A stretch of 64,000 bases of DNA from Phoronis australis (lineage: Eukaryota; Phoronida; Phoronidae). Where the stretch lies: NCBI GenBank assembly GCA_002633005.1, contig NMRA01000041.1, forward strand, positions 62,001 through 126,000, given 5' to 3'. Under the pieces are notes generated by a model. The model saw nothing but the letters and a program-made list of their open reading frames with translations. It was not told the DNA's origin and did not search any database. Shown in pieces: positions 10,501 through 22,500 of this stretch; the stretch's first letter is position 1; every line of letters starts with the position of its first letter. The position numbers and the translations under genes were made by a program.

Positions 10501-13500
10501 TTAGCCCATTTTGAACGGAGTTTTCATAGTTTCCTCCAAATGTTTGAGGGTTGTCGAGGGTTACAGAGCATTCTTTTTGTTTCAGAGAACTGTGTGGAAA
10601 AGTCGTTTTAGTTTCAGTTATCGGAGAAAACCTGGCTTGGTATCCTTTTAACTGATCAGTCTCACTCTGTCACAAGGTTGTTCTCTGGAGTCATTTCTTA
10701 TTGTACATTATGTATCAACTTTCTCAGGGGAGTACGTCAACAAAACAAAATTAACGGATTACACTGCTTCTCTCAGTTTCTGAGCAATATTCACTCATTA
10801 ATGATCCGGTCAAGTTGCCGTATTTACGCACGAATGTGTACAAGTCTTGATAATCAGCCCGTTCTTGGACTCCGTGACGCGCCAGTTTTGGTCGCAGTAC
10901 ATCGTGACATGAGTATTCACATTCGCAGCACATTGACCGCTACAATTTAATAATCTGAGCCAAGGCTGCACTCGTGAACGGGAATAACCAGTACCGGTAG
11001 GCGTTAACAACTGACAGCCACGGAATTCCACACGATCAGGTACTTTCGAGTAACCTCTGAAGTTAAGGCAACAGTTCAAGCTCTCGTTCAGTCTAGGAAT
11101 TTTCTTTTTGATTTATACCACGTACCAGTATACATGTAAAACTGGAGGTCGAGTTCAATAACTTTGGTGTCTTGCTAGAAAATGTAACAGTCGGGAGATA
11201 TCGCCATGTATTTTCAATGAGAGCTCGTGATATTGGTTAGATTTCTCTCGCTGGTTTCAACTTCCTCCTTACTCAGGTGAGAAGAAATTTCAAAATTTGA
11301 AAAGAATCCACACTTCCTTAATCCTTAGACCAAGTTTCACGATGCCACGCGCTGACACTTCACTTCATTTGAAGCCAAAAAATCACATTTAATTTGACTA
11401 GCGGACATTTTGAGATCCATTTCATAACCGTAAATGGAGACTTCATGCATGTCTGTCCATTACGGTGTTCATTGTCGTTCCGTGTCTCTCTGCCATCCAA
11501 GCCCATCTGGACTTGGTTTCCCGTGGATGATGGGCATCAGACTTTTAAGCCACATGCCAGCTTGACACAAGCATTTGTTAACAAGTTTTATCACAGCAGA
11601 CTGGGTTGGCGGTATCGGTAGATTTGGCATGAGCTGAACTTTTTGGAAGAAAATATCTCTTCGTAAAATATTGACTTGGCTAGTTTTAGCTTTACGATCA
11701 TATAGTGGACATGAAAATACCTTAACTGTTTTGAACTCGTCAGCGTCAATTGTGGTTTGCGGAGTACTAGAATGCCTGGGGAGCACCAGGGTAGGCTTTC
11801 CACGTCTCCTATGCTGTTTTCTTCCACTGGAACGTAGTGTCTGACCTTGTTAAAAGCATGGAACAAGGGTATGGCTAACACACAAATCGCGGTACCCAAG
11901 CTGGTAAAACACACTATTGACGAAGAATGACAATTTCCTTTGATCAAAGCGCCCGCAATGTGCAAGAACATAAGAGTGTCCCCTTCCTCATGACCGCATG
12001 GCGGCCGCATGTCATAACTAGAGGAAATAACAGACTGAATGTGGGAAAAATATCTATACTTTCCTGGACGAAAGAGGATTGCCAAGATATCTTGAGCTAA
12101 CAGCATGAACAATTCTTCTTTATTCATCGAGTTTTGCAAGAAAGTCGGGAAGTTCAGAGGCAGTCGCGTTTGGGGTGAAACTTTGGTAAGATTATCTGAA
12201 CCTCTAGCAGCTCTTGCGGTGGCCTTCAAGCTATTTTCAGTATAAGCGTCAAACACATATCAACTCTGCCGCCTTCTTATCAAAGTTTTCACTGAATTGT
12301 CCGAATGTGGCTTATTCGTTGGTCCATCAAAGACTTTGGCATCAACGTATTCAGGAACGTCTGGTTGAGCAACTACATGTATGACCTCTGCGGAGGTAAA
12401 CGGAGACTGTTGTTCTGACTCACGGATGGTGACCAAAGATGATTCTCATGCATAAAGAAATCGTCCAGGTTATCTTCTCGAACTCGACTGACTATAAAAA
12501 CGTTGCTAAATAAGATGTAGTCTTTCTTGGTATCATCCGTGCGTTGCCGAGTCGCTTTTTGCCTTCCTACTACCTGTTTGGGAAATCACAAACTTGTTTT
12601 TCTAAACAGGAGCCTTTATTGGTTGTGATTTTTTTATTAGGGACGCTTGATGAGCAGTAACTGGATATGTAAGATAACATTCCAGAATTCAAATTTTACA
12701 CTTCTCGATGAGCTTTCACTTTTCCATCCGGCGAAGGACTGTGGGTTTAAAACAGCACCTTCATTTCCCGCAATAAGAAATACTTCTTCCCGGAGCTTTA
12801 CTAGATACAGAGCTGTCACCTGACTTGCATATCTTGTTCGACTCCATTGTGAGGCTTGAAGAAAGGAATCAGCTCTACCAGCTGTGGCCATTGAGGTCTC
12901 CGAGAATGTTTAATGACGTAACGAGTGCCAACGTATCGTTCCACCTCGGGCAACCAGCAGTCTTCGAAACCTCTCTATTAATTGTGGTCGTGGCCTGTTA
13001 TTTACATAATATATTTTATCTCAACTGCTTTCAGGATGGTGGGTAAAGTTTTAGAATAATGGGTTGTCGGGACATTACAAGTCGATGAATCTGGAGTAAG
13101 GCATTGCTCAAACAACTTGGTCTTTGGAATAAGGTATTCCGCATTGAAAGGTAATTTTGTAGGTATTATTTATCGGAATGGGGCTGTCGGAAAATTAGAC
13201 TCTTAGGCCTTATTAAACAACTTACATTGTATTTATGTGAATAACTACTGCTTCAGATGTGCTTAAGTCCACAAAAAGTATAATCTTCAATCAGTTAAAT
13301 CAAGTTAGGATACTTATCTAAATTTATAGTTAAACAAATGTGTAATTAGTAACTCTCATTCCAAATATTATAATAAGAACAATGAACTGGAATACAACAT
13401 TCTGTGAGTCTTAGAGCTGGTGTCACAGCTGCATGGGTACTCTTGTCTGGATGAGCAGGGGTCTGCTTCAGTTGTTAGACAGTATGTCAAAACAAAAAAT

Positions 13501-16500
13501 TAGACGGATGCAAAATTTAAAATACACAGTTGATCACAGGATGTGTTCCTCAACACAATTAATTACGCCTGGACCTGTTTTAAAGTATTGTGCAGCAAAG
13601 ACTTCACATCATTGTAATACAAGTAAAACCTGATTATTTATTTCGTCCTACGAGAAAACCTTAAATTACGCAATTAACTTTATTTGGTTTCATTTATGTC
13701 ACAATCAACATCAAACTATAATATAAAAGCACATTAATCAACAAAGTTACCTTTAGTTATGATAAAATTAAAAATGATGGTAAAAATTTCAACAATTGGT
13801 CTTTAGCAAGGAGATGTTCAATTGCGTTCCGTTACAGACCATCTGTTACATAATTAACCACAAATATTTTCACGAAGACATTTATTAATGAATTTTCTAA
13901 ACAAACAAACATTCTAGAGTTGACTGATTGCTTATTCATGCCAGTTAGTCATTTTTTTTTCAGCCCGAGAAAACGAATAGACTTATTTTCATTGAAAATA
14001 TATATGCTCTATTAATGATGATAATTACCATCCCAAGTGTCAGGAAAATTATTTTTTTTCTTTTGACATGTTTGTACAAGTTATAAACATTAACATTAAT
14101 TTGAAGTCAAAATAAAGCCTCCTGTTCATCACCTGAAACAATAATAAAGAAAATATTTCGTTTCAAGCCATTTCAAAAATAACCACATGATTTTGACCTT
14201 GGTTTGACCTTGACCTTTTTGTCTCAAATGTCGGGCAACAGACCTCCATGTGATTCAGCATGTTCCAAAGTATCTATGCGCCAGATTTCGTGCTTTAATC
14301 CGGTGTGTAAATGTTTTTGGTGTTTTGGCTGCTAAGGGACCGCACTGTGATGACCTTTTTGGAAATTGTAGAGTATACTCATTTCCTTGAGTTTGAAACC
14401 ATTACAGACACGAGTTCCATTGTCTCGCTGTATGAACTCCATGCAAACATTTGTGTTACATCAATGATTTAACAGAACATTCTCAATTTTAAGTTCTTAA
14501 AACGTCATTTTAAATTATTACCACACATACTTCACTCACATTTACGTATGGGTGACAATAGTGAGAATTGTTGAACAATCCTAACAGTTAATGTCAGAAA
14601 CAGTTTTCGGATCTGAGCCCGGGGTCTAATCTCGAGCATGATTGGTTAAGTTTCAATTGCGAGCCGTCAGTCTGAGTCAAGTCCAAGTTCGGAGATTAAA
14701 CCCATGGCCCTGACCATTTAACTTACCATTAAACTGGCAGATGTAAAAGCAGGGAATTCCCCATATCTCATTATTCCCTTTGAAACCATCGTTCCATTTG
14801 TATAAGGGAGGATCATCTGTAAAGATAGTCACTGGTAATTCAGTTATGTATTATAGCATTGGTTAAAAGTCAAAATGAATTAAAGACCTCGACCACCGAT
14901 TTCATGAATATTTTTCCATTTTCGATTGTTCAATGTTAAATTGCACCAAAGATTCATTAATTTAAAATCATGGTGGAGCCATTTATCAGAGCCTGCCTGT
15001 GGAAGCCTACAGTGAAATTGCATTCTTTCTTATCTTTGGTATATAAGTTAAACAAAAATAAAGGTCTAATAGGCTGAGCTTTACGCCACAGTAGCGTGCA
15101 GCCGAAGGGGGATGGGGCTACGGCCCCGGGCATCCACATTGGAGGGCATCCAATGACAACAAATAAACATTTTGAAATTGTGACTGATTTGTTATAAAAT
15201 TAAGTTTCCTTAGTACCAGGGTCCATGCATCTGAGTGGAGAGAGGACATCTTATAAAACATCGCCCAGGACATCATCAAACCTCTGCACACTACTGTTAC
15301 GCCACTATGTAACGCCAATGTGTTTACGCACTTGTATTACCTTTTGGAAATATCTGCAACACGTCTTCGTGGCCAGCTAAGTCGTTCGGCTCTCCTAGGT
15401 GCCAATTGTACCAGGATACCTCCTCTCCTGAAAACACAGTTACGATAACGTGGAACATTCATGAACTCTGTTCACAGATGTTAAAGAGGCATGGAACGCG
15501 AATTCTGGTCAAAAATATCTTTTATTAAACAATTACTGACGAAAGTGCTATCTTGCAACGTCTAGTACACAGTAATTCACTTTTCTCTGAAGGAAATTTC
15601 CAGAAAAAAAATCACAAAATTCACGATTTTTGAAATGCACACGAAGGAAAAACTTTTTAGTTACTATAGACTTTCTAATCTCCCTCCCACTTACAAGAAA
15701 TGCGCGCATGCGCTCACAGTCAGTTGCTTGAAGTCGCTTGAGGTCAAAGGTCACATTTCCATATAAGGGAAATGCGCCACGTGAGACGTGCTTTAGCTAG
15801 TGGGAGAAAAAAATGGACGAAGACGCGAGCAGTTGACAGGTCGTTTTTTGAAATTTGAAACTTAAAGAAAACGCTCTGGAATCAACAGAAATTAAAGATC
15901 TTTACGAAAAAAACTTAAAAATACCTGGTGGGCAGGTTGAATTCTGTTTTTGTGGCAGAGAACCACTTTCAATATAACAATTTAGTCTGTTTATCGCATT
16001 GGGCCAGGCCTCTTTTAAGGTTGACGAACATTTGTGTACAATGACGAAGGAGATCAGAGGATGAAAATTTTAAAGCCATGTTTTGTGAAATTTGACTGGG
16101 CTTTTCGTCATATGCGTCAGCTTATCGTAAAACAGATCGAAAACATCACTGCACATAGTGGGCCTACTTTTAGTGTTCAAAACCTTAGCCTGCACTTGCA
16201 GCAAAAACCTCACTTGATGGAACGTAAGCATAGAATTCTACCCCATCATTTATTCCAACTTCACCAACCAATCACTTCATTGGAGTAATTTTGCTAGAAT
16301 TTGTCGAGCACACTTGCGAAACACTCGCATTACACTATCCTGTGGTGTTTTGTTGTCTCGTTTTTTTCGCAAGCACTTTGTCCACAGAACGCTATCCCTG
16401 CTTCATTTTACGCTTTGTGATTGCGCTCGGCTGCATTCCGGGAAACCGTGAAAATAACAGAAGTCCTACCATTGCTGAAAAACCATTGCTTCTTTTTGAA

Positions 16501-19500
16501 ACCGGCTATCCATGTGCCCCCTGTAGTGCCTTTCAGTAATCTATCAATGTGTGCCTTTGTCACATTGTCGTTGATTACCGCCAAGCGTCCGCCATCGTTG
16601 ATACAATGCCACCTGGCGTCGTTCCAGTTCTTGCGTTCTTGAACAAGTTCATAACGAGTAACTGTCGTCTTCCTCGTAACAACTGAAATAAAGGACCGGA
16701 AAGCGTATTTGCTTGGCATTCTCTTCCCCTGGTCACCGCACGTTGACATAAAAATTATCTTGAGTCATACTCAAGGTGTTCCATCGAAATTGGAATCCCG
16801 GTGTAAAACAGATTTCCCGTAGTCGAAAGCAGACTCCCATACATTCAAAACAGCTAATCAGCTTGAAAAACACGAAACCCGACCTTTAGAACACGGATAC
16901 CGACCTTTGAAACACGTCCGCGGGGACCGGACAGGAAGTCCGGACAATTTTTCAAATTTTCTGAGACCATGATGGTGTCAGTATCCTCAAACTTAAATTA
17001 GCATCTTTAGGTACTTTCCAGCTGTTTTCTGCATTTCTTTGTTAAAGTTGTCAACAATAAAACGTAACTTTTATTATATTAACTTTATTATTTGATTTTT
17101 ATCGGTGCAACTTGTTTTGAGGGAGAATTTCGACATAATCCATACTTTTAACACGCTGCTACATGTATGTCTGTGAATATTTAGTTAATTTCAAATTGTT
17201 ATTTACTAGTTTGTCCACAAATATTTTCAAAAATGAAAAAAATACTAATTCGGTTTCTGAACTCAGTGCATTTACTTCTTATTGGCGGATGTTGGATTTT
17301 GTGACCGTTGTGGCGTCCACCACACTAGCAGACGCCATTTCTTATTGTCCACCCTGTCGGGTGCACTGTACACGTCTGCGAATAAAACAGGTTCTTAAGA
17401 ATCAACACTTTTTTGCGCTAGACATCGGTCATAAGTTGTCTTAAATAGCACTTTAGAGGAACCATTCTCTTGAGATTAACAACGTTTGAACGCTTAAAGT
17501 ACGGGAGTGGTGTTTCAGTACGCCGGTGTCCGGTCTGATCTCCGGGGTTCCTGTTTTAAAGGTCGGGGTTCGTGTTTTTCGGGCTGATTAGCTGCTTTGA
17601 CAGTGTGGGAGTCTGTTTTTGACTCCGGGATACCTGTTTTTCTATGAAGTTCCAATTTCGACCTTGATACTGCTGTGCGGGTACCCTATAGTTGTCACTC
17701 AAGACTCAGCGTACTGTACAGCTGGGTAACTGGTGTTGTATGTGTATTACTTTCAAATAACCTCACTAATATTGTGACTCATCTTTTAACAGTTTGCAAT
17801 GGTTTTACGAGTCACTGCTGTAGAAAGTTGGGCCAAAATTGAAACATCACAAGTCATACATTGTTCCACATATAGCTTGTTGATAGGCCTGGATAGAATG
17901 ACGAGCGACGACAATAGTTTACATGTACATGTAGGTTTAAAATGGCCGATTCTTGGAAACCTGGGCCGTGTTGCATATAACAGCCCCAAATAGGGACTCA
18001 ACTTAGTTCCCTTAATCTTTTGCTCGTTTGTGTCTTTCTTTACTCACAGATGTAATCTTTTTCTATAATTTATCTTAACAATGGGCTACTCTTTGACTAA
18101 TAAAAATTTGTAATAACACAACTAAAAACTGAGCCCTGAATTCAATGAAAATAAATAGTCCTTAAGTTAGGGACATTGCATGAAAAGGGCCCTATCTATT
18201 TTCGATAATATTGCGAATTCAACGTCAAGTTCACTCTCGATTTGTAACAAACCAAAAATTGTCTTAGTAATAAAACTAAAACAGCATAAAAAGGACAATC
18301 GGTGTTTTGACAAATTTGCAATTACGCAGTAGATTTGGAGAACTTAGTTGAGTCCCTATTTGGGACTGTTTCATGCAACCGGGCACTGGGCACCCGCAAA
18401 TCCAGGGTATGTTAGGTCTAAGTCTAGTCGTAACAACGATGGTCTTAGGCAAGTTTTCGAGAAAAAACACGTGAAAACGTCTGTTGAATTGATTGCTTTC
18501 CCATACCGGCCGTTGTGGACTTCGGTAAACTTCAAAACAGAAACATGTATTTTTGAAGCGTTGTTGATTTGCGATAGAATATAACTGAGGTTCAGTTATC
18601 CGTTCGTTATCTTGGTTTGTGAGTCTCCCAATATTTTATCATTGCCACATGCTAAATTCCAATTACGTAACAATGCGTTTTCTGATATCGTTACCTGTAG
18701 TGCTTGGTCTCTTGGTAGAGGGCGTTTCTGTCTGTGAAAAGGTCGCTTCCGTAGTTGTGGTTGAGACGAACTTTTCTACAGCCACTGTATGAAGGAAACA
18801 CAAAGCTGATCAGTTTAATTCCACAACTATAGCGTCACAGCTGATAATAATCAGTTTCAACCAGCATTTGATTGGAAAGAGACAGTTCACTGGTACAGTG
18901 TGCTAGTCAACATACATGGCGGCATGTTGAATGAATCTGTCGAGATTTCGGAGGAATGCTAAAATGAAAAAATGCACACTACGGTGCCAGTGTTACTGTA
19001 CGTGTGATTTAATGTCACCGAATCAGGGTTTGGTTGGTGCGTACTTTTTGAATGTACATTAGGCAAGTTATTGAAATGCAAAGTCTTTGTGAAACTAGAG
19101 TTATCAAAAGACAGATTATTACGCGCTGAAAATAATTAATTCAGCGTGTTGATTAAGCAAAACTACGTTAAGATTAAGCAAAAGTGCGCGTTGAATACGA
19201 GCAGAACGATGATGGTTTGTGTAAAGCAAAACTGCGTTCATTAAACACATTTCAACGCGCTCCATACGGATGCGGCCTCCAACTCGCACCTAGTTTCGTG
19301 TAAGCAGGAAATACATTAAAGTTTCTGACTCTATTGACTTTCTGATTTGGAAAGTTACGTGAGCTGACTAGTCTGATAAATGTTGATGCTATCACTTTAA
19401 AAAGGCTACAGAGAATAGATAAAATAACGTTTCTTTGATATTTTGATTTTATTCTCTACAGTACATACGAAAAGTCTTTAGGGTAATGTTTGTGTAGGTG

Positions 19501-22500
19501 GTGCGCGTTTACAACGAATAAACAACAGTGCAGCTGTGGTACACGCGAAGAGTGAGCATCTAAAGCTGTTGCCGTTACTAGGCCGACGTCAAAGAAAAAT
19601 TAAAAGTGAAAGTCAATTAATGACCGAAAGGGACAAATTTGTGCCATTCACTGTCACTTTTTTATTTTTTAGGAATAATTTTGTGACAGAAAAAAACAGA
19701 ACATTTAGTTTCTACTTGGAACTAGTCTACGTGATGCGGTCTTCGCTTTCACAGCGGAAAACTGGGCAAAGTTGAGATGTGTTTCTTAAATTCGCCGAAT
19801 GACCAGACTGTCTGTACGCACCGCCAACCTTTTCATGGTTAATGTCCTTCGGTAGAAATGTTAATTTATACAAACCTTTGCAAATTNCGAATAAAACAGG
19901 TTCTTAAGAATCAACACTTTTTTGCGCTAGACATCGGTCATAAGTTGTCTTAAATAGCACTTTAGAGGAACCATTCTCTTGAGATTAACAACGTTTGAAC
20001 GCTTAAAGTGCGGGAGTGGTGTTTCAGTACGCCGGTGTCCGGTCTGATCTCCGGGGTTCCTGTTTTAAAGGTCGGGGTTCGTGTTTTTCGGGCTGATTAG
20101 CTTCTTTGACAGTGTGGGAGTCTGTTTTTGACTCCGGGATACCTGTTTTTCTATGAAGTTCCAATTTCGACCTTGATACTGCTGTGCGGGTACCCTATAG
20201 TTGTCACTCAAGACTCAGCGTACTGTACAGCTGGGTAACTGGAGTTGTATCTGTATTACTTTCAAATAACCTCACCAATATTGTGACTCATCTTTTAACA
20301 GTTTGCAATGGTTTTACGAGTCACTGCTGTAGAAAGTTGGGCCAAATTTGAAACATCACAAGTCATACATTGTTCCACATATAGTTTGTTGGTAGGCCTG
20401 GATAGAATGATGAGCGACGACAATAGTTTACATGTAGGTTTAAAATGGCCGATTCTTGGAAACCTGGGCCGTGTTGCATATAACAGCCCCAAATAGGGAC
20501 TCAACTTAGTTCCCTTAATCGTTTGCTCGTTTGTGTCTCTTTTACTCACAGATGTAATCTTTTTCTATAATTTATCTTAACAATGGGCTCTTTGACTAAT
20601 ACAAATTTGTAATAACACAACTAAAAACTGAGCCCTGAATTCAATGAAAATAAATAGGGACTTAGTCCTTAAGTTAGGGACATTGCATGAAAAGGGACCT
20701 ATCTATTTTCGATAATATTGCGAATTCAACGTCAAGTTCACTCTCGATTTGTAACAAACCAAAAATTGTCTTAGTAATAAAACTGAAACAGCATAAAAAG
20801 GACAATCGGTGTTTTCACAAATTTGCAATTACGCAGTAGATTTGGAGAACTTAGTTGAGTCCATATTTGGAACTCTTTCATGCAACCGGGCACTGGGCAC
20901 CCGCAAATCCAGGGTATGTTAAGTCTAGTCGTAACAACGATGGTATTAGGCAAGTTTTCGAGAAAAAAAAAAACACGTGGAAACGTCCGTTGAATTGATT
21001 GCTTTCCCATACCCGGCCGGCCGTTGTAGACTTCGGTAAACTTCATAACAGAAACATGTACTTTTGAAGCGTTGCTGATTCCCGATAGAATAAAGCTGAA
21101 GTTCAGTTATCCGTTCGTTATCTTGGTTTGTGAGTCTCCCAATATTTTACCATTGACACATGCTAAATTCCAATTACGTAACAATGCGTTTTCTGATATC
21201 GTTACCTGTAGTGCTTGGTCTCTTGGTAGAGGGCGTTTCTGTCTGTGAAAAGGTTGCTTCCGTAGTTGTGGATGTGATGAACTTTTCTACAGCCACTGCA
21301 TGAAGGAAACACAATGCTGATCAGTTTAATTTCACAGCTATAGCGTCACAGCAGATAATAATCAGTTTCAACCAGCATTTGATTGGAAAGAGACAGTTCA
21401 CTGGTACAGTGTGCTAGTCAACATACATGGCGGCATGTTGAATGAATCTGTCGAGATTTCGGAGGAATGCTAAAATGAAAAAAAATGCACACTATGGTGC
21501 CAATGTTACTTTACGTACGATTTAATGTCATCGAATCAGGGTCTGGTTGGTGCGTACTTTTTGAATGTACATTAGGCAAGTTATTGAAATGCAAAGTCTT
21601 TGTGAAACTAGAGTTATCAACAGACAGATTATTACGCGCTGAAAATAACTAATTCGGCGTGTTGATTAAGCAAAACTACGTGAAGATTAAGCAAAAGTGC
21701 GCGTTGAATACGAGCAGAACGATGATGGTTTGTGTAAAGCAAAACTGCGTTCATTAAACACATTTCAACGCGCTCCATACGGATGCGGCCTCCAACGCGC
21801 ACCTAGTTTCGTGTAAGCAGGAAATACAGTAAAGTTTCTGACTCTATTGACTTTCTGATTTGGAAAGTTACGTGAGTTGACTAGTCTGATAAATGTTGAT
21901 GCTATCACATTTAAAAAGGCTACAGAGAATATATAAAATAACGTTTCTTTGATATTTTGATTTTATTCTCTACAGTACATACGAAAAGTCTTTAGGGTAA
22001 TGTTTGTGTAGGTGGTGCGCGTTTACAACGAATAAACAACTGCGCAGCTGTGGTACACGCGAAGAGTGAGCATCTAAAGCTGTTGCCGTTATTAGGCCGA
22101 CGTCAAAGAAAAATTAAAACTGAAAGTCAATTAATGACCGAAAGGGACAAATTTGTGCCATTCACTGTCACTTTTTCATTTTTTAGGAATAATATTGTGA
22201 CAGAATAAAACAGAACATTTAGTTTCTACTTGGAACTAGTCTACGTGATGCGGTCTTCGCTTTCACAGCGGAAAACTGGGCAAAGTTGAGATGTGTTTCT
22301 TAAATTCGCCAAATGACCAGACTGTCTGTACGCACCGACAACCTTTTCATGGTTAATGTCCTTCGGTAGAAATGTTAATTTATACAAACCTTTGCAAATT
22401 CCGGCTACTGTTTGGTTTCTAATTCCAGGTAGTGAATTAAAATCACCTGACCTGAAGAATCGACCATGCAGTTGTTGTCCAACAATATTAACCATTTCTA

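Larger units (their letters stand above)
17379..19886. repeat. First copy of a 2.5-kb direct repeat ending at an N
   Basis: This 2.5-kb block starts at cgaataaaacaggttctt and ends at acctttgcaaatt just before a single N; it recurs at 19888-22400. The last bases are the very end of a VWA exon, which is complete only in the second copy (22390-22977). So this copy is a contig end cut inside that exon. Substitutions, small indels and amino-acid differences separate the copies, consistent with two alleles rather than a true tandem duplication. Confidence 0.9.
19888..22400. repeat. Second copy of the 2.5-kb direct repeat
   Basis: Near-identical to 17379-19886. It carries on without interruption into the complete VWA exon at 22390-22977, so this is the copy to use for the gene model. 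Small differences include a shorter acatgta run at about 20430 and a longer poly-A run near 20965. Confidence 0.9.

Noticed and set aside
18695-18784. A fifth Thr linker exon of the receptor gene
   Set aside because: It lies in the duplicated contig-end copy and is the allele of the exon at 21206-21295.
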